A DNA stretch of 64,000 bases from Siphonodentalium dalli (GCA_032622095.1 CP136066.1:193866816-193930815), one strand, 5' to 3'. Numbered from the stretch's first letter, positions 11,441 through 23,011 are shown. Translations and numbers: made by a program. Notes: a model not told the origin generated them from the sequence alone.

Positions 11441-12203
11441 CCAGGACCCTATACTATAGAACACAATTATTGTAATCACAAGCTTCTGTGGGGCACACAA
11501 GAGGTGTCGATTACCATATACCTCCACTCTTATTCTAACAGTGTATAGGCGACTTCTTGTAATGCCGCGTTCACATGCATGGTGACCAATAAAATAATAG
11601 GTTTTCCACATGTGACTTGATTGACCAATGAAAAAAAATGATTCATCGGAGACACTCGTTGACATGTTATCGCTAGTGCATGGGTGATCCGCGTTCAATT
11701 TGATTAGTGGTAATCGGTATCCTTTAAATAATCGCTCCGTGAGTACACCGCAACCGTTCGTGCATCGTGTTATATTTCGTCAATGGTTATCGTCTGTTCG
11801 AACAACGATGTATTTCAATTTCTAGTTGGGTTATCATTCAGAATCGCTGGAGTATTCTATTGATAATATGTACAAGAGACGTAGCTAGAGGGTCTCAGGT
11901 GCAGGTTTAAACTCCAAGTTGTGTACCCCAAAGGAGATCCTCTAACAACGTCCCTGCACGAATGTCATAATTGGTCAATACTCCAATACAGACTTTAGGT
12001 TGTTTTCCACGAGAGAATCGCTTGATTGCCGCAGTGTGAATTCCATTCTAATCAAACCCAATCACCCATCGGTAATGCGCCCACGAGCACACGGGTATAA
12101 TCTACACTATTACAATACAGTGGTCTATTGCACTTGACGCCTCCTGTGTACCTCCCATAACCTTGTGATTACAATTATTATGGTCCATAGTATAGGACCC
12201 TGG
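11441..12203. mobile_element. Foldback element, about 65-bp inverted ends
   Basis: The left end CCAGGACCCTATACTATAGA and the reverse complement of the right end, CCAGGGTCCTATACTATGG, match and continue through a shared ATTGTAATCACAAG and an (A/G)GAGG(T/C)GTC phrase. The 760-bp interior lacks coding motifs. No convincing target duplication. Confidence 0.6.
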
Positions 12204-12474
12204 GCGGACAATAAAAATGAATGCGTCATTGTGCCCGCAGTTTATTGTTTTTGGCTACACAGCTTAGACAATGTTCGAAACAAATGCATCGGAAACGTGA
12301 TGGGAAATATCGACTCAGAAAGAAGAACTGTGCCCTTTACTAAACAAGCTAACAATAGAGAGTCAGATTTTTTCATTGATAATATCTATATATCTTTATT
12401 AATTAATTTGAATAGCGTCTCTACGGACCTCATTGAGTAGGTACCATGCATAATATAGAATAACCATCGATCTC

Positions 12475-13667
12475 TTAACTCTTTCGTTGCCGAGCTAATT
12501 TTACACCTAAATTGCCGGAGAATTTATGAGAAAACTGATTTTATTGTGGAAAAGTATGATACAATAATAGTCTTCTTCTTATGAAATAATGATTTAAATA
12601 TCAAGGACATGTATGTAGGTGATTAGCCAAAGAATTGCGGGTGAATATTTTGCCGAAGAATATTCACGACAATTAAGGGGCATAACTCCTTGTCACCCAA
12701 GGGAAATAACTCCAAATAAGGATTTTTTTGCAATAATCCAATTGAAAAATGGCCCACAACCTACTATATTCAATATTGGTTTTCTGAGACAGTATTCCAA
12801 CGATGATGATCTGATAAATCTTTCTACTGTCTTTCTCATTTAAAAAACTTGTAGGAGTAAATTAGGGTCTAGTTCTGGTATAGCTGGACCATATGTGAGG
12901 AGCTACACAATGCAGGAGCCGATTTAGACTTTAGTTGCGACAGTTTACTATGAAAATTGCTAGGTTTTTTAATTGAGGAAAATGGCAATTTTGACTGTCA
13001 AAAAACAAAACAAAAATTGTGATATATAATTAAATCTCTAACTACAAGCTTATCATCATTCTGCTATAAATAAAATAACAAAAATGACACATATGAATGT
13101 GGTCTAAACTGTCACTGAGGCACGCTGGGACCTGTGGGAGTTTATAATCACGCTGTTTATTTTAGTGAATTACGTTTTTACCTTGAAAAATAGGTGATTC
13201 ATTCAGCAAAAACGGCAATTTTGACTATTAAAAAAACTAATAAAACAATCTAAAGTACACATAATCTTTATTGTAATGTCAGGTTGTCATACTATTATGT
13301 TTAAATTAGTTAATGCATTGGTAAAATGCAGATCTTTCATATAAATAATTGTCTAAAAATATTTTTCTGAAATTGTCGGCCATTTTGGAATTCCGACTGC
13401 GGATCTTACATTTTGTTTACAAACTTATTCATTATTTCAATTTTCAAACGTCTTAAAAAGGATTAAAAATCAGATATATACTGCAGAATTTAATTAGAAA
13501 CAATTAAAACAATAATTTTATGAAACTTGAAAAACTTTTTTATTATTGTCATACAGTTGTGATCAAAATAATTACGGTTACAAATATGGCCGATAATATC
13601 GGCCCTGGCAATTTACCGACCGGACATTTGGGCCGATAATATCGGCCCCTGGCAATCAAAGAGTTAA
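12475..13667. mobile_element. Intact TTAA-flanked element (piggyBac-like, non-autonomous)
   Basis: TTAA at 12475-12478 and 13664-13667. The ends TTAACTCTTTCGTTGCC and, reverse-complemented, TTAACTCTTTGATTGCC form terminal inverted repeats. Subterminally at right, the palindrome GGGCCGATAATATCGGCCC is preceded by a near copy at about 13590. A GGCAATTTTGACTNTNAAAA phrase occurs twice inside. No transposase. Its right half, from 13152, is repeated at the start of every later array unit, so this copy is the only one with both ends and marks the left edge of the array. Confidence 0.8.
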
Positions 13668-13808
13668 AGAAACTGTCGCCCTAGAATTCAGAACTAATGC
13701 ACTCTCGGCTCCTTCATCTGATAAACAAAGACCACAAAGGCTCTGATATCAATGCATACCTTATAGAACCCATCGGATGTTAGTTAAACATAATCCCTCT
13801 ATGTCCGG

Positions 13809-13905
13809 GTTAATGGGCGAGAGACTGGACATTCGGAAAACAGAGTGTCGAGTCCGAAGGGCGAAGCCTTTTAGTTTCCGAATGTCCAGTCGCGGGTCCA
13901 TTAAC
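13809..13905. repeat. Hairpin repeated in every unit
   Basis: GACTGGACATTCGGAAA is inverted as TTTCCGAATGTCCAGTC, with outer GTTAATGG and CCATTAAC. Further copies lie at about 17423-17519, 27509-27605, 38238-38334 and 48974-49070. Probably a small foldback element fixed before the array expanded. Confidence 0.85.
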
Positions 13906-14263
13906 TGACTCAAGACGGTATTAAAAGAATCAGGTATGAAATACTTTCATACCAATGAACAATAACATATAAGAACGTTTTTATGTATAAAATACTCATC
14001 CTCGACGAATAATATAACCACGCCCATCGACATGGTTCTTGTTAGTGGAGGCTCAATGTGGACTATATATATATATATATATATACGATCGACGCAGTTA
14101 TCAGTATTATGGGCACGTATGCATATACAGATATTTTTGGCTCGAACACTGCAATCGTGTTTGTTTGGGCGGGTGAATAGAACTTCTTCTCTGTTAGAGG
14201 TCTCCGTGTGAGCTCATTCTATATAACGTCCAAGCTGCTGTTTTCGTGCATGATTGGTATTAT

Positions 14264-14821
14264 ATGCGCTTAATAGAATCATTCACCGACATGTTTACCA
14301 AACGCAAAACGGGACCAGACACCCGGCACCCACTATTTTTAAAAACACCAAGAACATATTGGTCCCAACAACTACCATTTCATTCCTTTGCCGTTACATT
14401 GTGGCTTACGTTCGCAGTTTTCATGAGTTTCATATCTGGTTACCTACCGGAAGGTGGCACAAATGTCTGCAACCTGTCGAAGTTTCTGCTGGTTATGCTT
14501 ATACAAAGTTCGATTGTTGTCATGGCGACAATTTTGACAGTTTACGTTCACAACATAGCCGGAGGTATCCCCACTTGTTTAAGCGTTTTGATGCCTTGTT
14601 CACGAATGTGCCACAACAAAGTTGCGTCCGAGGGAAACAACACAGAACTGACGTCAGAAAACCAGGAAAGTTCACCTGAGAGTGGTGACTGTAACCGTAG
14701 TATCCGTGTCAACACGTGGAAAGATGTCAGCTCCAAGATGGACGTGATGTTCTTCGTGGTTATTCTTGTCACTTCTATATCTCTTAATGCCAGTTTTAAT
14801 CCGATGTGTGTAGCTACTTGA
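14264..14821 (+). pseudogene. Truncated Cys-loop receptor fused in frame to LINE tail
   Basis: The frame opens with about 40 codons of the LINE-tail sequence seen at 17966 in unit 1, then at 14385/14386 passes in frame into receptor sequence at residue F272 (early M2) and runs to the normal receptor stop. It therefore contains most of M2, all of M3, the M3-M4 loop and M4, with no extracellular domain, signal peptide or M1. The junction has 2 bp (TC) of microhomology. S276 is replaced by leucine. Loop residues (S313, G331, T334, M345, E353, T357) match copy 5 rather than copies 1-4. AATAAA at 14936-14941. It cannot form a ligand-gated channel; whether it is transcribed is unknown. Start taken at the first ATG; the frame is open a little further upstream. 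Confidence 0.85.
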
Positions 14822-15252
14822 CATTCCTTTATCCACGTTGATGTCTGGTTGACACGTCGATTGGATTTGTGAAATATTTCTTCAAACTTCTTCATTTCGC
14901 TCATATTTCAAGCCTGAAAACAAAATGAACTGAAAAATAAATTGAATATGATTTTTGATCAGTTTCGGACTTTAATTCCTTCTTATGCATGTTAGGGTAC
15001 GTTTACACACTTGCTATTTTGCCTGGCATTTTTTCAGGCATTTCGATACAGAAGGCGATAGTGTTCCAGAAAACTAATGCAACAATGCTTAAAAAATGCA
15101 TCTGTTCCGCAGCTAACTATTTGAGAAGTAAAAACCATGTTCCACATGTAGTGATGCTAATGAAATGTGCTTTAAATACCAGGCATGCAATTATCTCGCA
15201 ATAATTCATCATACCTGTATTTGCAGGCAAATGTGGAACTACAGACCCTGTA

Positions 15253-15652
15253 CCAATGCATTCTCTTATTTACGCGAGTCAACCACAGGTCGCCTCGCAT
15301 ATATAAGAGAATGTATTGGCCTAACAAATTTTATATATTTTTTTATTATTGTTAAAAAATGTAAGAAAAATTAAAAAAAACATTGTTAAAAAATATTAGA
15401 AAAAATGATAACAATGATAACACTGTTAAAAAATATATGAATATGAAATGATATAAATTGATATAGAATTTTAAGAAAAAAATATAAAAAATGACAAAAA
15501 TTGTTAAAGAATGGAAGAAAAAATGATAAAAAATTGTTAAAGAATGTAAGAAAAATTTCAAAAAATATGATAAAAAATTGTTAGGCCAATGCATTATCTT
15601 ATATATGGGAGCCGACCTATGGTCGACGTGCATATATACGAGAATGCATTGG
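15253..15652. repeat. Palindrome pair with AT-rich spacer, unit 0
   Basis: Two palindromes of about 65-70 bp, in opposite orientation, flank a spacer composed of imperfect repeats of AAAATTGTTAAAGAATGTAAG. The right flank continues to AAAGGG-TTAA at 15696-15705, resembling a TTAA-element end; a matching left end is not visible. Confidence 0.8.
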
Positions 15653-16764
15653 CACAGGTTCTTTAATGTTGCACCAGCGCAGCTCCCGTCATGAAAGGGT
15701 TAATGCATGTTGCATGCATATTCTGGCACATTATGGTTTTCTGTGAAGAAATACCTGCAAAAAAATGCCGTGCAAACTGATCAGAGTATCAACGCAGGAA
15801 AAGTTCCTCCACTTGAGTTAATCCAGACCTTTTGTCCGGAAACGAGGAAAGTTCACAGACGAGAGGTGACACAATTCGCATTATTCGTGTTCATTCGTGG
15901 AAGGAGCTCAGCTCAAATATGGATTATCGACAGTTCAATTGTTCTGAATATCATCTGCAATCATGTTTCCAGGATGGCGTGCGTGGTGTTTTATCTCGTG
16001 AATAAACGGACGCCATGGTTATAACATATTTATAACATAAAATCAACCCGATAAAAATATAAATGATGATGATTTTCGGTTATCGATTACGTATTGTTGC
16101 GGTGACAAATACACACAGTGGACAATCGCACCTTCAACAAACCGGAAGTTGCGGAACGCTATACAATGTAGGTGGTGACGACATTCTATTTTCGATAACT
16201 GTTTTTACTGCACTCGCTTTGGAAGGACATATTTTCGATATAATCTCGGATCAAATGAACAGTTTAAATTACAGCCACGCAATTTTTGTGATATTTGGCT
16301 TATTAGCATTTCATATCATGTCACAACTGTCCGGTCTCCATGATTTTAAAGACGAAAAACGCACTTTTGCCGGCCGAAATCGCACCACCTGTATCTGGCT
16401 TCCGGTATATTGTGGATACCACACATCCGGTGTAATAAAATTTTTTCACATATTGACATGTGGTCAGTATATGACCATTTTTCACAAAGATATGCTAATT
16501 ACTCTTTCTGGTCCGCAGATTTAGTTTGTATTATATTGTTCAGAGATGAATTTATCAACTCAAAAATGTAACGATTATATTATATTTCATCACAAACGTT
16601 GTCTCATCCTAATTTGTTAGGGATTTCGTCGGTAATTGAGGCTTCACAGCTTCTTGTAAAGTAGCGCTGCATTCATAGAATATTATATTCCCCAGACCCA
16701 TTTTATTCGACACATTGTTTATAAAAGCTGAACAAGTACAATTGTTTTGACTTTGTAGGGCGGT

Positions 16765-17281
16765 GCTGTTTATTTTAGTGAATTACGTTTTTACCTTGAA
16801 AAATAGGTGATTCATTCAGCAAAAACGGCAATTTTGACTATTAAAAAAACTAATAAAACAATCTAAAGTACACATAATCTTTATTGTAATGTCAGGTTGT
16901 CATACTATCATGTTTAAATTAGTTAATGCATTGGTAAAATGCAGATCTTTCATATAAATAATTGTCTAAAAATATTTTTCTGAACTTGTCGGCCATTTTG
17001 GAATTCCGACTGCGGATCTTACATTTTGTTTACAAACTTATTTCATTATTTTAATTTTCAAACGTCTTAAAAAGGATTAAAAATCAGATATATACTGCAG
17101 AATTTAATTAGAAACAATTAAAACAATAATTTTATGAAACTTGAAAAACTTTTTTATTATTGTCATACAGTTGTGATCAAAATAATTACGGTTACAAATA
17201 TGGCCGATAATATCGGCCCTGGCAATTTACCGACCGGACATTTGGGCCGATAATATCGGCCCCTGGCAATCAAAGAGTTAA
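16765..17281. mobile_element. Right half of TTAA element, unit 1
   Basis: Same sequence as 13152-13667, beginning abruptly after TTTGTAGGGCGGT and ending with TTAA at 17278-17281. The left half is absent, so this is a duplication breakpoint product rather than an insertion. Confidence 0.85.
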
Positions 17282-17965
17282 AGAAACTGTCGCCCTAGAA
17301 TTCAGAACTAATGCACTCTCAGCTCCTTCATCTGATAAACAAAGACCACAAAGGCTCTGATATCAATGCATACCTTATAGAACCCATCGGATGTTAGTTA
17401 AACATAATCCCTCTATGTCCGGGTTAATGGGCGAGAGACTGGACATTCGGAAAACAGAGGGTCGAGTCCGAAGGGCGAAGCCTTTTAGTTTCCGAATGTC
17501 CAGTCGCGGGTCCATTAACTGACTCAAGACGGTATTAAAAGAATCAGGTATGAAATACTTTCATACCAATGAACAATAACATATAAGAACATGGTTCTTG
17601 TTAGTGGAGGCTCAATGTGGACTATATATATATATATATACGATCGACGCAGTTATCAGTATTATGGGCACGTATGCATATACAGATATTTTTGGCTCGA
17701 ACACTGCAATCGTATCGTTGTGTACAGAAGAAAAAACAGCACTCTATTACTATAATCTCACACGCTGACGTGTTATGTTCCAATGTGGTAGATATCCCCC
17801 TGGTATGCAAGTAAGCTTCACGCCTCTATCGACAAGGAAATTAATTACGTGTGATTTATAAGCACTATGCAAATGCGTATTTGTTTGGGCGGGTGAATAG
17901 AACCTCTTCTCTGTTAGAGGTCTCCGTGTGAGCTCATTCTATATAACGTCCAAGCTGCTGTTTTC

Positions 17966-18343
17966 GTGCATGATTGGTATTATATGCGCTTAATAGAATC
18001 ATTCACCGACATGTTTACCAAACGCAAAACGGGACCAGACACCCGGCACCCACTATTTTTAAAAAAACCAAGAACATATTGGTCCCAACAACTACCATTT
18101 CATTCTTATCCAACTTTTTGGAACAACTTTGATAACGAATTTACATCATACCAAACCAGACACATCTTCAAACGGCGTTTACATACAATTGTATTAAAAA
18201 ATATTCTGCAATCATTAAATGCAACAATCAAAGATGTCCCGACTATGTGGTATAGCTCGGTCAATAGAGTGACCTCCCCTAAATCGCAATTCAGAACCTC
18301 ACTCAGCACATTCCTACTCGACTTTCAAGGAACATCCCACTGA
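17966..18343 (+). pseudogene. LINE reverse transcriptase C-terminal remnant, unit 1
   Basis: The frame contains SYPTFWNNFDNEFTSYQT followed by IFKRRLHTIVL, matching the WNSLP...FK..LK pattern that ends many non-LTR reverse transcriptases; a second loosely similar copy of the pattern follows (SVNRVTSPKSQFRTSLSTFLL). Downstream is a 3' UTR-like stretch ending in TTGAAATACAATATCC and a (TATCC)n tail at 18607-18629, the microsatellite tail typical of LINE 3' ends. There is no catalytic domain and the frame is closed upstream at 17915-17917. A cellular origin is not excluded. Confidence 0.55.
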
Positions 18344-18629
18344 CAAGAAAGAGACAAACCATCGAGTAACCCATAATCGATTTATCTATACGTATACCAT
18401 TCATGCATATAATCCATTTAAATGCAACCATTATGTTATACATACTTATATAGCCGTGCATTGTATAATAAATCCGCCTATCGTTACATCTATTCATCTT
18501 CAAGGGGTGGCAATAAGACAGTCTAGCCTGACTATGCCACCCCCTCAAATATACAACACAATATTTGTAAAATGTATTATGTATTAATATGTGTATATTG
18601 AAATACAATATCCTATCCTATCCTATCCT

Positions 18630-21278
18630 AAATAGGGAGGCATAAACGTTATAGATCACGAATGTTGACTTGTGGTAGAGCATGGTATAAAGTGCCCATT
18701 CGGAAGATAGAAGTTCGAGGTAGAACAAATGAGCTGGGTTTAATGTCACTTATAAATCCCTCATTCATAGGTTTCAAAGGTCCATTGTAATTTTCGACTG
18801 ACATTTGAATCAAGTGCACAATGTTTCCGAATCCTTAGTTGGCATCGGCAGAGTCTATTGATCGGACATGGCTCATTCGAGCTTACAATTTGTTCTACGT
18901 AATTTGTAAGAGGTATAAAATACAGGTTGACAAATACAACTATTGATATACTGACAATATTGCAGCTCCCTGAGCTGATGTTTTGCGACATCCGCGAAAT
19001 TTATGTGCGCTTGCTATGGGATCAATAATTAGTGTTTGGGCAAGGAATACTGAGTCCTCTCAGTACCGAGTCTTTTGCAGAAAACTATAGACGGCACATC
19101 TTCAAACGTGCATTTTGAAGAATTCCATAACCATAACTTGGATCCAACAGACTTTGGTTTTACCAAAGATAAACGCTCAAAGTCCCTTCTACTAGTGAGA
19201 GTCCCAACGGGTGTACAATTGGCACCGGATACAATTCTGCAAATTACAATATAGAATGCTCGTGCTCAAGTCAACAGTCATGCATAACAGATCGGTGCAG
19301 CTGAAGCGCATCTAAATTTACATGCACTATGTTTTGCTCCTTTCATGGAACAATTGAATGCTGCAGCGAACAAACACGCTTGTGTACAAAGATAACTTAG
19401 CCCACAGCGATGATTGAGATTTTCATAGAAGGTGGGCACATTTGTGACAATTTGTGCGAATCACATCTCTCGCGATTCCGATGCGTATAGTTATGTGCAA
19501 ATGAAGATTAATGGTGATTGTGCAGTCGGTCTTCTGTGGCATCGAATTTCACATTATGAGAATAATTGATGCGGAAATTAAGTGAAAACTTAATTGTTTT
19601 CTTATTACAAGCGGCCATCTTGGTGGCCATCATTCAAGCAATAAGCAAACATTTATCTAAAAGATAGGCTAATGGGTCCAGGGGGGGGGTGAAAAAAAAA
19701 TTCCGGCACGTATGCCGGGGTGGGTGGGTGGTCAAAGCCATCAACAAGCAATTTTTTCCGCAACTAAAAAAAAAAACCTGCTTGTTTTTTTTAGTGTTTT
19801 GGCAATGAGTTGGGCATCAAAACCACTTTGAATGAGAGAAATAATGTAATTCTAACTGGTAAACTGACTGCAGGCAGTTATCGTGTTGTATTTTGTTGCA
19901 AATTTTGAAATCCAAGATGGCCGCTGGCAGCCATGTTTTTTTGGCCGAATGACCTCAAAATGACTCATTCCTATTTACATGTCCATGTTAACATCCATGA
20001 TAAGTAGTATGCACAGAAATTCATATACAGCGACCATTTTGACAGCCAGCTTTATTTTTCTCAGATTTCTCAGGGTTACCGGCGTTTCAGCCGGTGGAAT
20101 CTTTAGCATAAAACCCTACACCACAAGTATCCGATGAGAAAACACTATATACGCTAAAACACGCATTGTTTCTTAGGGCCGGATTAGGTGCACACAGAAA
20201 TGTCAAGGTACCCCCGAATGGGAAAACAAAAGAATGGAAAATGTCAACCCAAGGGGATGGGGATGAATATATTCACAGTTGGAATTTCAAGTGAGATGGT
20301 GCAGTTGAATATTCCAAGTGGGACTTTATACGCTAAAACGCGCATATATGTCTCTTATAGGCCGGACTATTACTGAAATGTGTGTTAATAACACGGCTTA
20401 TATCATGCTTCTAGTTAAATAGTCCTGGCAAATAATGACATAGATGTCGCATGGAGAGAGATACAACATTTGTGTTCAGCATAAACATAAATTAAACTTT
20501 GATAATCCGCATGTTGGAAATGGCAGATAGGCGGACGTTTTGCTCACCGCGTGTTTTTACTGAGGCACCCCATGAAAAAATCGGTATATATTTTTTTTTA
20601 ATAAAGCCGACATATTTGACAGATTATATTCACATCTTTTGAGAAGATATATTCGTCCAATGTTGATACCAAGAGTAAAGTAATAGATATTTTGTGACTA
20701 ATTTTTAGGGTGAGAAGAATATGACGATTCACGCAAAGCCTGATACCACTTAGCTTTTGGGGTGGGTTGATATTTCTGCCTTTGATAATATATAATATGG
20801 CCAACCGCGATAAATGATATATTCAAACGTAGCTAATTCGCAGTAGTTCCTATCGTATAAAATAATTGGCCCTAACCATCTTACTTTAGGTTTTATAAGA
20901 AAAGAAAGACAACGCTTTGCGTGTATCGTCATATTCTTCTCGCCCAAACAATATGTAGTGATAGTCACATGGTTACATGTATGTCATTACTCTGGCCAAT
21001 AAGCCAAAAAGATCACTTTGGATAATTCACGTTTCGCTTTAATATTTTGTTGTTGTTTGGCAATCGGGTCACACACTCACACACGTATGTTTATTTCAGT
21101 ATACCTCCATTTATGGAGAAGTATGCGACATCTCCCCTTCACTTAGACACCATACAATCCTCATACGCCACCTCCGTGGTGGATATAGGACAGTGTCATG
21201 AGGACACCATACCATAGGAGGCGGCAACGAAACGTTATGGTGAACGATATCTACATCGACACCATTAAACGCCATATA
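18630..21278. other. Intergenic part of unit 1, no gene recognised
   Basis: Contains a segment (19370-19808) with AAGCGGCCATCTTGG-type repeat phrases, a G-run at 19681 and an A/T-rich inverted pair near 19765-19795. At 20950-21280 lie a near-inverted pair around GGTGGATATAGG and a short CACACTCACACACG run. ORFs here are under 80 codons and motif-free. The equivalent segments of units 2 and 3 (about 29806-32007 and 40536-42737) and of unit 4 (50582-52850) hold the same kind of sequence. Confidence 0.6.
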
Positions 21279-21634
21279 AGATTGGCTTTGACGAAATAAA
21301 TGAGGCAGTCAGTTTGTTCAATACACCTGCTAATGGATCGTAGTGAGATACAACAAAATGATAGATAATTAGTCTATACAGCAGTTGCATCCACTGTTTG
21401 CAGAAAGCTTTCACACATCCGTATCGGAAGTCAAATAAAAATCCTTTTAGCAGATTGCACCTGTCGCTATGCCAGACCAGGAATCAGAACAAACTCATTT
21501 CATTTTTATCCTGGAAACTCGCGACAAGGATTGTTTTCTTATCGCCTCTCAGTGGGCGAATGTTAACTTCATCGCGGATTCCTTGCCGCAACTCTGGTTG
21601 ACAGTCAGCAGTGAAGGTTTCTCGTTTCATATAG
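21279..21634 (+). promoter_or_regulatory. Conserved proximal upstream block, copy 1
   Basis: This is the only upstream DNA also kept by copy 5 (59203-59557), where everything further upstream is unrelated. It is therefore the best candidate for the core promoter and 5' UTR. It contains an A/T box CAAATAAAAATCC about 200 bp before the start codon and TGACAGTCAGCAG shortly before it, which could be a 3' splice site of a 5' UTR intron. Function is inference. Confidence 0.35.
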
Positions 21635-22882
21635 ATGCTGTTTGGTGAACATCCCTGTAGAATGGAGATCATTTTCTTAAGGGGTTCATTCGTTTGTTTC
21701 TATATTCTGAGTTATGCCACTGTGAGTTCAGCATCAGATACTAGCATGGTCAAGGTACTACATGACAACATAACATCTAACTACTCACCCGATCTTCGTC
21801 CTGCGCGATTCGGGAATGAGACGATCTACGTCGATGTGACATTCGACTTGGTGGCAATCAGTAAATTGGACGATATTACTCAGTCAATGTGGTCGACTGC
21901 GTACTTAACGGTGGCATGGACTGACGAACTGCTTACATGGGACCCGCAATATTTCAACGGAATAAATAGTCTCAAAATTCCAGGCAAGAACGTGTGGAAG
22001 CCACCTCTCATTCTAGCGAATGTCCTCGACGAGTCAGTAGACATTTCTCACAGCTTTCTTCCTGTAACTCTGCTTCACGACGGCAAGATATTCTGGGTTC
22101 CTGGAGAAGCTTTCAAAAGCAAATGCGTCATCGATGTGACGTCATTTCCGTATGATAAACACGATTGCAATCTGATAATCTCGCTATACATGCACATGCC
22201 AGAAGAGGTGGCGATCCGAAACCTTGCTATAGGCAGGGAGTATTTCCATCCAAATGGAATATGGAAACTTACCAACTTAAGTATATCTAAAATATTGGAC
22301 ACGGGTATTCAGCTCATACATGTTTCAGTGAGTGTCGAGAGGTTATCAAAGTTCATGGAGGTGACATTAATTGCGCCAGTAATTCTACTAAACATACTGA
22401 ACGTTGGCGTTTTCATGATACCGTCGGATTCGGGGGAGAAAATCTCCTTTGCCGTTACATCGTGGCTTACGTTCGCAGTTTTCATGAGTTTCATATCTGG
22501 TTACCTACCGGAAGGTGGCACAAATGTCTGCAACCTGTCGAAGTTTCTGTTGGTTATGCTTATACAAAGTGCGATTGTTGTCATGGCGACAATTTTGACA
22601 GTTTACGTTCACAACATAGCCGGAGATATCCCCGCTTGTTTAAGCGTCTTGATGCCTTGTTCACGAAAATGCCACAACAAGGTTGCGTCCAAGGGAAACA
22701 ACATAGAACTGACGTCAGAAAACCAGGAACGTTCACATGAGAGAGGTGACTGTAACCGTAGTATCCGTATCAACACGTGGAAAGATGTCAGCTCCAAGAT
22801 GGACGTGATGTTCTTCGTGGTTATTCTTGTCACTTCTATATCTCTTAATGCCAGTTTTAATCCGATGTGCGTAGCTACTTGA
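21635..22882 (+). CDS. Cys-loop ligand-gated ion channel, nicotinic-like, copy 1
   Basis: A 415-codon uninterrupted ORF encoding a pentameric ligand-gated channel subunit for the plasma membrane. A signal peptide starts most plausibly at M10 (ATG at 21662, with A at -3 and G at +4; the first ATG has a poor context), with a hydrophobic core and SSAS near residue 33. The ligand-binding domain has W95, W102, W121 and the Cys-loop C164-C178 with FPYD inside. M1 is about 240-262 with conserved P248; PSDSGEK precedes M2 (270-289), with E268 at -1' and L278 at 9', implying cation selectivity. M3 is about 300-326, the M3-M4 loop about 60 residues (short for the family), M4 about 388-404. Sequons at N45, N61, N214. 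At nicotinic site positions: A128 in loop A, Y185 in loop B, Y90 in loop D, and no vicinal cysteines in loop C. Ligand unknown; acetylcholine gating is doubtful. The lack of introns suggests origin by retroposition. Confidence 0.93.
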   Translation: MLFGEHPCRMEIIFLRGSFVCFYILSYATVSSASDTSMVKVLHDNITSNYSPDLRPARFGNETIYVDVTFDLVAISKLDDITQSMWSTAYLTVAWTDELLTWDPQYFNGINSLKIPGKNVWKPPLILANVLDESVDISHSFLPVTLLHDGKIFWVPGEAFKSKCVIDVTSFPYDKHDCNLIISLYMHMPEEVAIRNLAIGREYFHPNGIWKLTNLSISKILDTGIQLIHVSVSVERLSKFMEVTLIAPVILLNILNVGVFMIPSDSGEKISFAVTSWLTFAVFMSFISGYLPEGGTNVCNLSKFLLVMLIQSAIVVMATILTVYVHNIAGDIPACLSVLMPCSRKCHNKVASKGNNIELTSENQERSHERGDCNRSIRINTWKDVSSKMDVMFFVVILVTSISLNASFNPMCVAT

Positions 22883-23011
22883 CATTCCTTTATCCACGTT
22901 GATGTCTGGTTGACACGTCGATTGGATTTGTGAAATATTTCTTCAAACTTCTTCATTTCGCCACAATTTTGACCGCTCATATTTCAAGCCTGAAAACAAA
23001 ATGAACTGAAA

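Larger units (their letters stand above)
13152..16764 (+). repeat. Array unit 0 (internally deleted)
   Basis: Collinear with unit 1 from GCTGTTTATTTTAG at 13152, but with large gaps: about 4.34 kb missing at the 14385/14386 junction (equivalent to 18106-22446), about 165 bp missing near 14160, and the 2-kb TA-bounded segment absent at 16687. It keeps about 55-70 bp near 13970-14030 that later units lack. It ends with the same TTTGTAGGGCGGT sequence that joins all later units. Confidence 0.85.

Noticed and set aside
15352-15633. Phe/Ile-rich minus-strand ORFs in the palindrome spacers
   Set aside because: Low-complexity translation of the AT-rich AAAATTGTTAAAGAATG repeats.
18660-18735. tRNA-like remnant (GGTAGAGCATGG ... 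AAGTTCGAGGTAGA)
   Set aside because: Suggestive A- and B-box phrases, but the B box is degenerate and no cloverleaf stems pair; too weak to annotate.
18970-19005. Hammerhead ribozyme core (CTGATG ... GCGAAAT)
   Set aside because: The invariant CTGANGA is not present (CTGATGT) and the flanking stems do not pair convincingly.
21398-21601. 67-codon ORF upstream of each receptor gene as a separate small gene
   Set aside because: It is conserved only to the same extent as the surrounding block, has no motif, and most likely reflects 5' UTR/promoter sequence.
21635-22882. Soluble acetylcholine-binding protein
   Set aside because: The ORF continues through four clear hydrophobic membrane segments after the ligand-binding domain.
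21635-22882. Anion-selective (GABA/glycine-type) receptor
   Set aside because: PSDSGEK with glutamate at -1' precedes M2; the PAR-type motif of anion channels is absent, although loop B has a tyrosine as in GABA receptors.
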